Positions 52,876 to 62,205 of a DNA stretch of 64,000 bases are shown here, piece after piece. The translations under genes and the position numbers were made by a program. Source of the stretch: Actinopolyspora lacussalsi (GTDB lineage Bacteria; Actinomycetota; Actinomycetes; Mycobacteriales; Pseudonocardiaceae); contig JAURUC010000001.1 of NCBI GenBank assembly GCA_030803735.1, forward strand, positions 4,278,001-4,342,000. The letters run 5' to 3'. Under the pieces are notes generated by a model. The model saw only the letters and a program-made list of their open reading frames with translations, had not been told where the DNA came from and ran no database searches. Within the stretch, counting starts at the first letter, position 1. Each line of letters begins with the position of its first letter.

Positions 52876-54111
52876 GTGACTTCGCAACCCAGTGGGCGGC
52901 CGCTGCGGATCGTGCTCGGAGCAGTCATGTATCCGCCCGATGTCAACGGTGCCGCCAGTTTCGCCCACCGCCTGGCCACAGGACTGGCCGCACGTGGCCA
53001 CGAGGTACACGTGATCTGCCACGCCCCGGACCGCCGTTCGTACACCGCGACCGAGGACGGCGTCACCGTCCACCGGGTCAGCTCCTACGGCACCCCGGCA
53101 CATCCGACGACGCGGGTCTGCCCGCCCTGGCGGGCCTCCGCCGAGGCCAAACGCCTGCTGCGCGAGATCCGGCCGGACGTGGTGCACGTCCAGTCGCACT
53201 TCTTCATCGGCCGCGGTGTGATCAACGCCGCCCGCCGCATGGGGATTCCACTGGTGGCGACCAATCACTTCATGCCGGAGAACATCTTCGGTTATCTGCC
53301 GATCCCCCGCTTCCTGCAGTCCACGGCCGCCGCCGTGCTGTGGCGCAACCTGGTGAGGCACTACAGCAAGGCCGCCACCGTCACAGCGCCGACCCCTCGC
53401 GCGGTACGGCTGTTGCGGGAGCACGGTTTCAACAAGCGGGCACTGCCGATCTCTTGCGGCATCGAGATCGACCGCTATCGCAGCGCCGCGGCCGAGTACC
53501 GGGAACAGCATCCAGCCCCGGCCGTACGCACCGTGCTGTTCGTCGGCAGGCTCGACGAGGAGAAACACGTCGACGATCTGCTGCGGGCCATGTCCCTGCT
53601 GCACACCGACGCCGCCACCCGCTTGGAGATCATCGGTGACGGCAGCAGGCGTGAGTCGCTCGAACAGCTCGCGGCGGAGCTCGGTATCGCCGACCGGGTG
53701 TGCTTCGCCGGGCTGGTCGGCGAGGAGGAGCTGCTCGCCGCCTACGCGCGTGCCGACGTGTTCTGCATGCCGAGCATCGCGGAACTGCAGAGCCTGGCGA
53801 CGATGGAGGCGATGTCCGCCCGAACCGCCGTGGTGCTGGCGAACGCGATGGCACTGCCGCACCTGGTGCGGCCGGGACGCAACGGCTGGCTCTACCCGCC
53901 GCGCGACGTGCACGCCCTGGCGAAGGCCATCGACGAGGTCGTCACCGAACGCGCCACCATCGACGGCATGGGGGCGTTCAGCCAGCACATCATCTCCGAG
54001 GCCCACGACATCGAAGCCGTGCTCGCCCGGTTCGAGTCGGTCTACCACCACCTGATCGACCCGGTGCACACCGACGACCCGACCGAGGTTCACACCGAGC
54101 TGGCCGGCTGA
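52876..54111 (+). CDS. GT4-family glycosyltransferase
   Basis: 411 residues from GTG 52876. A GT-B fold retaining enzyme. The N-terminal Rossmann half starts LGAVMYPPDVNGAASFAHRLATGLAARGHEVHVI and has VVHVQSHFFIGRGVINAARRMGIPLVATNHF. The C-terminal half carries VLFVGRLDEEKHVDDLLRAM (about 217) and the donor-binding FCMPSIAELQSLATMEAMS (about 297), where the family's E-x7-E pattern is kept (E301, E309 region). It resembles PimB-type mannosyltransferases and is likely to act at the membrane on a lipid or glycan. Confidence 0.9.
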   Translation: MTSQPSGRPLRIVLGAVMYPPDVNGAASFAHRLATGLAARGHEVHVICHAPDRRSYTATEDGVTVHRVSSYGTPAHPTTRVCPPWRASAEAKRLLREIRPDVVHVQSHFFIGRGVINAARRMGIPLVATNHFMPENIFGYLPIPRFLQSTAAAVLWRNLVRHYSKAATVTAPTPRAVRLLREHGFNKRALPISCGIEIDRYRSAAAEYREQHPAPAVRTVLFVGRLDEEKHVDDLLRAMSLLHTDAATRLEIIGDGSRRESLEQLAAELGIADRVCFAGLVGEEELLAAYARADVFCMPSIAELQSLATMEAMSARTAVVLANAMALPHLVRPGRNGWLYPPRDVHALAKAIDEVVTERATIDGMGAFSQHIISEAHDIEAVLARFESVYHHLIDPVHTDDPTEVHTELAG

Positions 54112-54195
54112 GCAGCCACCGCCGAGCGGTCCGCCGCGAGTGCCGTCACCGCGAACGGAAGCGGTACTCCCGGACGCCCGTCCGAGCCACGAGGG

Positions 54196-55188
54196 ATGAA
54201 CCGAAAGGAATCCGAGCCGCCGATGCCAGCAGCCGATCACGAACAGCTCCCGGCCGTTTCCCTGCGCGGCCGCAGAAGCCGCGAGCGGCTGGACGTCGGC
54301 GGCAGCGCGCTGCACTGCTGGCGATACGCCCCCGCCGTGTCCGAGCCGCCGGAGGCCGGAAGTCCCGAAGCCGATCACCCGTTCGGCGGGAGTGCGGAGC
54401 GCTCGCGCCCTCCCACGCTGCTGCTGCACGGGTTGCGAGGCACCCATCACGGGCTGGAACCACTGGCGGCGGCACTGCCGGAGCGGGAACTCCTCATCCC
54501 TGACCTGCCGGGCTTCGGCGACTCGGGACCGATGAGCACGCGACGGCACGACGTCGCCGGATACGCCCGGACCGTGGTCGAGCTGCTGCGCCGACTCGAT
54601 CACGGCGGGGAACGGATCGATCTGCTCGGGCACTCCTTCGGCTCGGTGATCGCCGCCGCCGTGGCGGCGGGATCACCGGAGCTGGTACGACGACTGGTGC
54701 TGCTCAATCCCATATCCACCCCCGCCTCGCACGGCCCCGCGGCGCTGCTCGCCCGGTTGACCTCGGTCTACTACCGGATCGGTGAGCTGTTGCCCGCACG
54801 GCTGGGCAGAGCACTGCTCTCGAACAGATGGATCGTGCTGGGAGCGAGTCACGCGATGCTGCGCAGCCGGGATCCGAGGGTGCGGCGCTTCGTGCACGAC
54901 AGCCACCTGCGGCATTTCAGCCGGTTCCACAGCCCCGCGCTGCTCGTCGAGACCTATCGTTCCTCGATCTCCGACACCGTGGCCGACCACGCCGCCGAAC
55001 TGACCGTGCCCACGTTGCTGATAGCGGGGGAGACCGACGAGATAGCACCGCTCACCGGGCAGCGACGGATGCGCGATTCGCTCGTGGACGCCAGGCTGGA
55101 GGTCATCGAGGAGGTGGGGCACCTGGTGCACTACGAAGCCCCACGGCACGCGGCCCGTTCTATCCGACGCTTCCTGGACTCCGCGTGA
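54196..55188 (+). CDS. alpha/beta hydrolase
   Basis: 330 residues from ATG 54196; an inner ATG at 54223 is possible. The core begins at about residue 72: LLLHGLRGTHHGLEPLAAALPERELLIPDLPGFGDSG. The nucleophile is in LLGHSFGSVIAAA (Ser about 145), the acid in LLIAGETDEIAP (about 280) and the His in EEVGHLVHYEAP (about 311). All three catalytic residues are present, unlike the hydrolase at 49607. It shares a four-base overlap with the following glycosyltransferase gene, so an acyl- or ester-cleaving role in glycolipid or polysaccharide synthesis is likely. Confidence 0.88.
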   Translation: MNRKESEPPMPAADHEQLPAVSLRGRRSRERLDVGGSALHCWRYAPAVSEPPEAGSPEADHPFGGSAERSRPPTLLLHGLRGTHHGLEPLAAALPERELLIPDLPGFGDSGPMSTRRHDVAGYARTVVELLRRLDHGGERIDLLGHSFGSVIAAAVAAGSPELVRRLVLLNPISTPASHGPAALLARLTSVYYRIGELLPARLGRALLSNRWIVLGASHAMLRSRDPRVRRFVHDSHLRHFSRFHSPALLVETYRSSISDTVADHAAELTVPTLLIAGETDEIAPLTGQRRMRDSLVDARLEVIEEVGHLVHYEAPRHAARSIRRFLDSA

Positions 55189-56402
55189 CCCCGCACCCGG
55201 ATCCCGAGGTCGAGCGCCACGCCGGTGGGAAGGACGACGGCGGGCAGGAGGACACGGCGCCGAAACGGGTGTTCGTCGACGCCCGCTGGACACGAACCGA
55301 CTTCCCGGACGGCATCAGCCGTTACGGAGCCGGGATCATCGAAGCGCTGCACCGCCTCCGCCCGGTCACCATGCTGATTCACGACAGGCGCCAGTTGCGG
55401 CTGCTGCCGGACGGAGTGCCCTACCGGTTGATCAACAGTCCGTTCTCGCCCCGGGAACTCCTGGTGTCGCGCACCCTGCGACGGCTGGGGGCCGAAGTGG
55501 TGTTCAGCCCGCTCCAGGTGATCGGTGGATTCCGGCGCCGATACGTTCTCGTGCTCACGCTGCACGACCTGATCTACTACCGCGATCCCCGCCCGCCCGG
55601 TTTCCTGCCGGTGCCGGTCCGGGTCGTGTGGTGGCTGTTCCACCACGCGTGGTGGCCGCAGCGGCTGCTGCTCAATCGGGCCGACGCGGTGGTCACCGTC
55701 AGTGAGACGACCAAGCGGTTGATCGCCCACCACCGCCTGACCGCTCGGTCGGTGACGGTGGTGCCCAACGCTCCGGGGGAGGCGCACGCCTCGGTCGACC
55801 GGCCGGACGCGGTGAGCGGAGCTACCGAGTCGTCCACCGCGACCTCCGGGGACGTCGCGGTGGACGAGCCCGACCGGGGCGCGGGCGCTCCTCGCGGGGA
55901 ACTGCTCTACATGGGGTCGTTCATGCCCTACAAGAACGTGGCGACCCTGGTCGCGGGAATGGCCCGCTTGCGCGGTTATCGCCTTCACCTGCTCAGCCGG
56001 ATACCGCCCGAGCGGGAACGCGAGCTGCGCCGGATCGTCCCCTCGAATGCCGAAGTGGTTTTCCACAACGGCATCGAGGAATCCGCGTACCGATCGCTGT
56101 TGCGTCGTGCCGCCGCGTTGGTCACGGCCTCGCGGGACGAGGGATTCGGGCTGCCGGTCATCGAGGCGATGAATGCCGGAACTCCGGTGGTGTGCAGCGA
56201 CATTCCCATCTTCCGTGAGGTGAGCGGCGGTAACGCGTGGTTTTTCGACGCCGATTCGGCCGCGGAATTCGCCACGGCGGTGCGTCGCACCGAGAACGTC
56301 GAATCGCGCGGTTCCGTGGTCGCGGCGGCGCGTGCGCACGCGGCCGGATACACCTGGGACGTTTCCGCCCGAAAACTGTCCGAACTGATTTCCCGGTTGT
56401 AG
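55185..56402 (+). CDS. GT4-family glycosyltransferase, second
   Basis: 405 residues from GTG 55185 (GTGA overlap with the hydrolase). N-terminal FVDARWTRTDFPDGISRYGAGIIEAL, then HDLIYYRDPRPPGF and VVTVSETTKRLIAHH. An inserted acidic Ser/Thr stretch (about 205-235) links the domains. The C-terminal half has LLYMGSFMPYKNVATLVAGM and the donor-binding motif ASRDEGFGLPVIEAMNAGTPVVCSD (about 312-337), a textbook GT4 signature. With the gene at 52876 it forms a four-gene transport/glycosylation/hydrolysis run. Confidence 0.9.
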   Translation: MTPHPDPEVERHAGGKDDGGQEDTAPKRVFVDARWTRTDFPDGISRYGAGIIEALHRLRPVTMLIHDRRQLRLLPDGVPYRLINSPFSPRELLVSRTLRRLGAEVVFSPLQVIGGFRRRYVLVLTLHDLIYYRDPRPPGFLPVPVRVVWWLFHHAWWPQRLLLNRADAVVTVSETTKRLIAHHRLTARSVTVVPNAPGEAHASVDRPDAVSGATESSTATSGDVAVDEPDRGAGAPRGELLYMGSFMPYKNVATLVAGMARLRGYRLHLLSRIPPERERELRRIVPSNAEVVFHNGIEESAYRSLLRRAAALVTASRDEGFGLPVIEAMNAGTPVVCSDIPIFREVSGGNAWFFDADSAAEFATAVRRTENVESRGSVVAAARAHAAGYTWDVSARKLSELISRL

Positions 56403-56451
56403 GTCCGTTCCGCCTGATTCCGCCGCGCCGTTCCCGGTCTCGGCCGAACCA

Positions 56452-56508
56452 CCTCCCCGGTGTCGCGGCCCCGGAGCGAGAGCCCGCGGGAGGTTCCGTC
56501 AGGCGAGC
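56452..56508 (+). repeat. degenerate partial copy of the long hairpin repeat
   Basis: CCCGGTGTCGCGGCCCCGGAG, GCGAGAGCCCGCGGGAGGTTCCG resembles the right arm of copies A-D. The left arm is missing. It lies about 50 bases after the glycosyltransferase stop, again at a 3' gene end. Confidence 0.5.
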
Positions 56509-56537
56509 ACCCCGACAATCCGACCGGAAAACTTCGA

Positions 56538-56978
56538 TCAGTGCGTCCAGACCTTGATCGCCCGCACCACGTACGGTGCGCGGGGCACGAAGCTGCCGCC
56601 GGGATAGGTGCTGAAGTCCGCGCTGGTGGCGCATCGCGCGTCCTGGTAGACCGTGACGGGTCTGTCCATCCGGTTGACGAAGGAACGTGCCTCGATGTCC
56701 CCGTCCAGTCGCACGCATTCCTCCATGTTCGTGCCGCGCAGGTCGGAGGAGTGCTCGTTGCCCGCGTAGTCGGTTTCCGACCAGGCGCAGAACACTCCGA
56801 CGTCGCAGGGCCGGTCGGCACCGGGCACCGCGCCCGCCGCGAGTGGTTGAACCGATCCGCCCAGCAGCAGAGCCGCCAGCAGCGGGAACAAGACCCGGCG
56901 GACTCGCGGGACGACCGGGACCCGGAAACCGCGCGGGAATCCGTGGTGCGGGTACGTGCCGTGGTCGCGAGTGAGCAT
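56538..56978 (-). CDS. secreted peptidase-inhibitor-like protein (family I36)
   Basis: 146 residues from ATG 56978. A long signal peptide (basic to about 28, hydrophobic VLFPLLAALLLGGSVQPLAAG, likely cleavage near 48-50) precedes a mature domain of about 95 residues with four Cys: CDVGVFCAWSETDYAGNEHSSDL, ECVRLDGDIEARSFVNRMDRPVTVYQDARCATSADF. The pattern CxxGxxCxWxxxDYxG is typical of actinobacterial I36 (SMI-like) metallopeptidase inhibitors. It is secreted to the outside of the cell. Confidence 0.8.
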   Translation of the reverse strand: MLTRDHGTYPHHGFPRGFRVPVVPRVRRVLFPLLAALLLGGSVQPLAAGAVPGADRPCDVGVFCAWSETDYAGNEHSSDLRGTNMEECVRLDGDIEARSFVNRMDRPVTVYQDARCATSADFSTYPGGSFVPRAPYVVRAIKVWTH

Positions 56979-57199
56979 GAAACATCACCTTCCGTTCCGT
57001 TCGGGGGAAGAGGTGTGATTCCCGATCGGGACACCTGTGATCAACATGCTCAACCGGTGCGCGCGCTCGCCAGCGAATCCGTCGGATTCACCCCGGAAGT
57101 GTGGTTTTTCGGTTTCGTCGTCGGTCCCGCGCCGGCCGGGCGGCGCGATGCCTCGCGGCCTGGGTGGCGTGTTTCCGGGGTTTTCGATCTCATGGAAGT

Positions 57200-58174
57200 A
57201 TGCAGCAGATCGTGTTGGGAAAGACGGGTATGGCGGTGTCGCGAATCGCCTTCGGCACCTGGCAATTGGGTGGCGAATGGGGTTCGTTCGACGAGGAACA
57301 GGCCATCGCGGCCATTCGGCACGCACGGGAACTCGGAGTCGATTTCTTCGACACCGCCCAGGCATACGGCTTCGGCAAATCCGAAGAGGTTTTGGGGCGG
57401 GCGTTGCGCTCCGAACTGGCACGGGACCGTGACAGTCTCGTCATCGCTACCAAGGGCGGTATCAACCCGGGCGGGGAGCGCCCCAGGGACGCCCGGCGCG
57501 CGTCACTGCGGCAGGGCGTCACCGAGAGCCTGCGTGCGCTCGACGTCGACCACATCGATCTCTACCAGGTGCACTGGCCCGACGAACAGACCCCGGCCGA
57601 GGAGACCGCCGCCGCGCTGCAGGAACTCGTCGACGAGGGCAAGATCCGGCACGTGGGTGTGTCCAACTACGACGCGGCCCAGCTCGCCGACTTCGACCGC
57701 ACCCGACCAGTGGAGACGCTGCAGCCGCCCTACCACCTGTTCCGGCGGGGTATCGAACGGAAGACGTTGCCCTACGCGCGGCAGCACGACATCGGGGTGC
57801 TCGCCTACAGCCCACTCGCGAGTGGACTGCTGACCGGCGGGCTGCGCCAGGACACCACCTTCGAGGCCGACGACTGGCGTTCGCAGTCCTCCGCTTTCAC
57901 GGGTGAGACGTTCCGACGCAATCTGGAGGTGGTCGACCGGCTAGCGCGGTTCGCCGCCGACAAGGGAGCCGACGTCAGTCAGCTCGCGATCGCGTGGGTG
58001 CTGGCGCAGGAGGGGGTGCACGTCGCCATCGTGGGGGCGCGGAGTTCCCGCAACATCGAGAAGAGCCTCGCCGCCGCGGAGCTGCGGCTCGATGCCGAGG
58101 ATCTGGCCGAGATCGAACGCATCACCGCTCCGGGCGTTTCCATCGAGGGCGCCAGTCCGGAGGGCGTGGCCTGA
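57200..58174 (+). CDS. aldo/keto reductase
   Basis: 324 residues from ATG 57200 with GGAAG upstream. NADPH-dependent reductase barrel with GTWQLGGEWG (19-28), the catalytic Asp/Tyr motif DFFDTAQAYGFGKSEEVLG (about 48-66, Asp51 and Tyr56), Lys in VIATKGGINPGG (about 81) and His in YQVHWPDEQTP (about 120). The C-terminal cofactor site reads VAIVGARSSRNIEKSLAAAE. Normal length. Substrate unknown. A 15-bp triple repeat follows its stop. Confidence 0.95.
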   Translation: MQQIVLGKTGMAVSRIAFGTWQLGGEWGSFDEEQAIAAIRHARELGVDFFDTAQAYGFGKSEEVLGRALRSELARDRDSLVIATKGGINPGGERPRDARRASLRQGVTESLRALDVDHIDLYQVHWPDEQTPAEETAAALQELVDEGKIRHVGVSNYDAAQLADFDRTRPVETLQPPYHLFRRGIERKTLPYARQHDIGVLAYSPLASGLLTGGLRQDTTFEADDWRSQSSAFTGETFRRNLEVVDRLARFAADKGADVSQLAIAWVLAQEGVHVAIVGARSSRNIEKSLAAAELRLDAEDLAEIERITAPGVSIEGASPEGVA

Positions 58175-58183
58175 GCTGTCGCT

Positions 58184-58228
58184 GCCTGACCGGTCAGGGC
58201 CTGACCAGTAACGGCCTGACCGGTCGAT
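58184..58228. repeat. 15-bp micro-tandem repeat, three units
   Basis: GCCTGACCGGTCAGG, GCCTGACCAGTAACG and GCCTGACCGGTCGAT follow each other at exactly 15-base steps (58184, 58199, 58214), beginning ten bases after the reductase stop. The unit contains the palindrome TGACCGGTCA. Confidence 0.75.
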
Positions 58229-58417
58229 GAGGACGTGCGACCACCACCTCCGCACCACGGACGCGGTGCCCCGGAACTCTGGAACCGCTCTTCGGAACCG
58301 CTTCGGCGGTGGACTGTCACGTGGCCGCGGCGGTTCCGGTTCGTCCACCGCCGCGGTCCGGCGTGACCTCGGGCCGGGCCACGAACGCAACCGACATCCG
58401 GATGGGACGCTGAAGCG

Positions 58418-58723
58418 ATGCACGAGTCCGATCCCTCCTCCTCCACGCCGCTGGTACTGCGGATCGGCCACGAAGAGCTGCTGATCCGCAAGCGCTACGA
58501 AGTGATCAGCATCGCCAACGACATCCTCATCGCGCTGTGGTTCATGGTGGGCAGCATCCTCTTCTTCTGGGAGGCCACCACCACCGAGGGGACCTGGCTG
58601 TTTCTGATCGGCAGTATCGAGCTCGCCATCCGTCCGGCCATCCGGCTCAGCAGGCGGGTGCACCTGCGCAGACTGCGCGGCCGCCCGTCACGGCGCGACA
58701 ACGACTCCGAGCAGGACTTCTGA
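58418..58723 (+). CDS. YrhK-domain membrane protein
   Basis: 101 residues from ATG 58418. After a strand RIGHEELLIRKRYEVISIANDI come two membrane helices (about 40-57 and 62-78) and the conserved ILFFWEATTTEGTWLFLIGSIELAIRPAIRLSRRVHLRR. This is the YrhK domain. Function unknown; YrhK-like proteins are small integral membrane proteins sometimes linked to stress. The C-terminal tail is basic then acidic. Confidence 0.88.
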   Translation: MHESDPSSSTPLVLRIGHEELLIRKRYEVISIANDILIALWFMVGSILFFWEATTTEGTWLFLIGSIELAIRPAIRLSRRVHLRRLRGRPSRRDNDSEQDF

Positions 58724-58738
58724 GCCCTGCCCGTGGCG

Positions 58739-58796
58739 ATTTCGCGAGAAATCGACGGGGCGAGGGCCGTGCCGACCCGGCGGTTTCGCGAGAGAT
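58739..58796. repeat. pair of GCGA-loop hairpin motifs, one variant
   Basis: ATTTCGCGAGAAAT at 58739-58752 and the variant GTTTCGCGAGAGAT at 58783-58796, 30 bases apart. The first has a 7-bp stem (CGATTTC with GAAATCG). The pair lies 16 bases after the YrhK stop. Confidence 0.75.
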
Positions 58797-58989
58797 CGAC
58801 ATCCCCACCCGTCGCACAACGATCGTGCCCGCCGCACAACGATCCGCGAACATCGCGGGGTGATGACGTGGTGCCAATACCCCCGAGCGGGTGATAGACA
58901 CTACTGTGTCACCAGTCACGCCGACCGGGGCTCGGTCCGTACCGGCTCTCCCGGGGCGCTCTCACCCCACCAGAACGAAAGAGCCCGAT

Positions 58990-60597
58990 ATGCAGGCACT
59001 GATGCAGGACCGTCCGCTCACCATCCCGCACATCTTCCACCGGGCGGAGCGGCAGTTCCAGGACAAGCGAATCGTCACCACCACGCTGCGCGGTGAGGTC
59101 GAAAGCACCTACGCCGAGTGGGCCTCGCGCGTCCGGCGACTGGCGACCGTGCTCGACCAACTCGGGGTCCCCGAAGGGGCCAGGGTGGCCACGTTCGGCT
59201 GGAACACCCAGCGTCACCTCGAACTCTACTTCGGCGTGCCGTGCACCGGACGCGTGCTGCACACCCTCAACATCAGGCTGTTCGCCGAACAGGTCTCCTA
59301 CATCGCCGAGCACGCCGCCGACGACGTGGTGTTCGTGGATCGTTCGCTGCTCCAGATGCTGTGGCCCGTGGCCGATCAGCTGACCACCGTGCGGTACTTC
59401 GTGGTCCTCGACGACGGTGCCGACTCCGAGGTCCCGGACGATCCCCGCATCCGGGACTACGAGGAGCTGCTCGCCGCCGCCGAGCCGTTCCGCGGTCGCT
59501 TCGAGGTCGCCGACGAGAACGCGGCCGCCGCGATGTGCTACACCTCCGGCACCACCGGTCAGCCCAAGGGCGTGGTCTACTCGCACCGCTCCACGGTGCT
59601 GCACTCCCTGGTCAGCCTGACAGTCGACGCGGTGGGGCTCAGCGAACGGGACACCATGCTTCCCGTGGTGCCGATGTTCCACGTCAACGCCTGGGGGCTG
59701 CCCTACGCCGCGATTTTCGCGGGTACCTCGATCGTGTTCCCCGGTCCGGCGATGAAGCCCGAGGCGCTCGTGAGCATGCTGGAGCGCCATCGCGTCACCA
59801 CCACCGCGGGCGTGCCCACCATCTGGATGGGGATGCTGCCGTTGCTGGGCGACCACGACCTGTCCAGCCTGCGGGTGGTCGTCGGCGGGGGTTCCGCCAT
59901 TCCCACGGCCCTGTCCGAGGGGTGGCGCGAGGCGATCGGCATTCCGATCACCCAGGCGTGGGGCATGACCGAGACCAGCCCGCTGGCCTCGGTGGCCAGC
60001 CCCCGCAGTCACCACGACGGATTGAGCACCGAGCAGCTGATCGAGGTGCGTGCCACGCAGGGCCAGGCCGTGCCGCTGGTGGACCTGCGCATCGTGGACA
60101 TGGACACCGGGGAGGAACAGCCGTGGGACGGTGCCACGCCCGGTGAGCTGCAGGCGGCCGGTCCCTGGATCGCCTCGTCCTACTACGGCGACGAAGGGCG
60201 GGACGCGTTCACCTCCGACGGGTGGCTGCGCACCGGCGACGTGGCGACGATGGACGAGCACGGTTTCGTTCGGCTCGTGGACCGCACCAAGGACCTGGTC
60301 AAGTCCGGCGGCGAGTGGATCTCCTCAGTCGAGCTGGAGAACCACATCATGGCCCACGAGGACGTGGCCGAGGCGGCGGTGATCGCCAAGCCGGATCCGA
60401 AGTGGACCGAGCGCCCGGTGGCCTGCGTGGTCACGGAGGAGGGGAAGCAGCTCACCTCCGAGCAGGTGTTCGACCACCTGCGGCAGCGGGTGGCGAAGTG
60501 GTGGCTCCCGGACGAGGTGTGGTTCGTCGACGAGCTGCCCAAGACCAGCACCGGCAAGTTCTCCAAGAAGACGCTCCGGGAACAGCTGCTCGGCTGA
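58990..60597 (+). CDS. long-chain fatty-acid/acyl-CoA ligase
   Basis: 535 residues from ATG 58990 behind GAAAGAG. It activates a carboxylic acid through an acyl-AMP to its CoA ester. AMP-binding motif YTSGTTGQPKG (184-194), ITQAWGMTETSP (about 320), GWLRTGDV (about 415), RTKDLVKSGGEWISSVELEN and the C-terminal catalytic Lys in LPKTSTGKFSKKTLREQL (about 520) are complete. Pattern fits medium/long-chain ligases of the FadD type. Its start is preceded by a YrhK gene but about 265 bp apart. Confidence 0.93.
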   Translation: MQALMQDRPLTIPHIFHRAERQFQDKRIVTTTLRGEVESTYAEWASRVRRLATVLDQLGVPEGARVATFGWNTQRHLELYFGVPCTGRVLHTLNIRLFAEQVSYIAEHAADDVVFVDRSLLQMLWPVADQLTTVRYFVVLDDGADSEVPDDPRIRDYEELLAAAEPFRGRFEVADENAAAAMCYTSGTTGQPKGVVYSHRSTVLHSLVSLTVDAVGLSERDTMLPVVPMFHVNAWGLPYAAIFAGTSIVFPGPAMKPEALVSMLERHRVTTTAGVPTIWMGMLPLLGDHDLSSLRVVVGGGSAIPTALSEGWREAIGIPITQAWGMTETSPLASVASPRSHHDGLSTEQLIEVRATQGQAVPLVDLRIVDMDTGEEQPWDGATPGELQAAGPWIASSYYGDEGRDAFTSDGWLRTGDVATMDEHGFVRLVDRTKDLVKSGGEWISSVELENHIMAHEDVAEAAVIAKPDPKWTERPVACVVTEEGKQLTSEQVFDHLRQRVAKWWLPDEVWFVDELPKTSTGKFSKKTLREQLLG

Positions 60598-60696
60598 ACG
60601 GCTTTCCGCCGGGCGAGGACCCGCCCGGGTGCTCCGGCGTGGTCGCGGTGAAGCGGAGTATCCGCGACCGCGCCGTTCGGGCAGGACCGAGCCCGC

Positions 60697-62205
60697 TCAC
60701 CCCGCTTCGGGCAGCACGAGCCGGAAGGTGGCTCCCCGCCCGGCGCGGGTGTCCAGCTCGATCCGGCCACCGTGGCTTCCCGCTATGGCCGCGGCTATCG
60801 CCAACCCCAGGCCGCTGCCGCCGTGTTCCCGGGTGCGGGCCGCGTCGGCCCGGTAGAACCGGTCGAACACCTGACCCGCCTGTTCGGGGGTCAGTCCCGG
60901 CCCCCAGTCGGTGACCTCCACGATCGCGGTCGGCGTGCCCGCCACCAGCTCCGGGCCGGACGCCCACCGCGCGGAGCCGTTGAGTCCGCCGTTCGCGCTG
61001 CCTGCCGGGGCCGTGCCCACCCGAACCCGGATGTCGGTGTGCGGCGGGGTGTGCGACAGCGCGTTCGAGACCAGATTGCCCACCACCTGACGCAGCCGGT
61101 GGGAGTCCCCGATCACCCGCACGGACTCCAGTTCCGTGGCGTCCGGGCGTAGCGGATCCAGCCGTACCCGCGAGGATGACTCCCGGTGCGCCGTGCCGCT
61201 GATCGCGTCGGCGGTCACCGAGAGCAGGTCGACCTCCTCCCGGTCGTAGACCGGCTCCTGGTCCAGCTTGGCCAGCAGCAGCAGGTCCTCCACCAGCAGG
61301 CTCATGCGTTCGGCGTTCTGCTCGATCATCCGGTGCGCCTCGTGCCGCTGCTCCGCGGGCAGGCTCTCGTGCTTGAGCACCAGCTCGGCGAAACCGCGCA
61401 TCGAGGTGAGCGGTGTGCGCAGCTCGTGTCCCGCGTCGGCGACGAACCGCCGCAGCCTGGCCTCGGAGGACTCGCGTTCCCGCAGCGCGGCCCGCAGTCG
61501 TTCGATCATGGTGTTGAGCACCCGGCCGAGCCTGCCGATCTCGGTGTGCGGATCGGTCTCGCGCAGGCGCAGTTCCAGGTTCCCCTCGGCTATCGCGCCC
61601 GCCGTCCGTTCCATCCTGGTCAGCGGCAGCAGCCCGAGGCGCACCACCCACCGGCCGAGCGCGATCAGCCCCACCACGGTGGCCAGCAGCAGTGCCGAGT
61701 TCAGCCAGAGCAGCTTCGACACGGCCCCTTGCAGCGTGTCCAGCGGTAGCGCGACCACCGCCGAGCCCTCCCCGGGGACGTCCTGCCGCAGTACTCGCCA
61801 GCTGTCACCGCCGGATCTGGCGGGCACGGTGGTCGGCTCCCGGTACTCGAAGAAGCTCCCGGCCTGCGCCGTCCGCAGTTCCGGGCCGTTCTCGGGTCCG
61901 CTGCCCAGCGACTTACGCAACTCGCCGCTCGGGGTGTAGAAGTACACCCGGAAATCGGAGGGCAGCCGCCGCTGTCCGTCGTCTGGTTCACCCGGTATCG
62001 GGCCACCTATCGCCTCCGGCCGGGGCGGCCGGAAATCCTCCAGCTGTTCGTCCACCCTCCCCAGCAGCCAGGAGCGCAGCACGACCACGCCGATCACCTG
62101 CGAGGCCAGCACAGCGAGCGTGGCGAGCAGGGTCGCGCCGATCAGCAGCCTGCGCCGCAACGAGCGGGCACGCAGCCAGTCCGGAACAGTCACCCCACCC
62201 GTCAC
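60697..62205 (-). CDS. sensor histidine kinase
   Basis: 502 residues from GTG 62205, overlapping the response-regulator stop (GTGA). Membrane helix 1 (about 19-44), an extracytoplasmic sensor loop (45-162, with an acidic PGEPDDG section), helix 2 (about 165-190), HAMP (about 190-245), phospho-acceptor His260 in FVADAGHELRTPLTSM, N box GNLVSNALSHTP, and G boxes DWGPGLTPEQAGQVFDRF and GGSGLGLAIAAAI. Close in layout to TcrY/TrcS kinases. It phosphorylates the coupled regulator; the signal is unknown. Confidence 0.95.
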   Translation of the reverse strand: MTGGVTVPDWLRARSLRRRLLIGATLLATLAVLASQVIGVVVLRSWLLGRVDEQLEDFRPPRPEAIGGPIPGEPDDGQRRLPSDFRVYFYTPSGELRKSLGSGPENGPELRTAQAGSFFEYREPTTVPARSGGDSWRVLRQDVPGEGSAVVALPLDTLQGAVSKLLWLNSALLLATVVGLIALGRWVVRLGLLPLTRMERTAGAIAEGNLELRLRETDPHTEIGRLGRVLNTMIERLRAALRERESSEARLRRFVADAGHELRTPLTSMRGFAELVLKHESLPAEQRHEAHRMIEQNAERMSLLVEDLLLLAKLDQEPVYDREEVDLLSVTADAISGTAHRESSSRVRLDPLRPDATELESVRVIGDSHRLRQVVGNLVSNALSHTPPHTDIRVRVGTAPAGSANGGLNGSARWASGPELVAGTPTAIVEVTDWGPGLTPEQAGQVFDRFYRADAARTREHGGSGLGLAIAAAIAGSHGGRIELDTRAGRGATFRLVLPEAG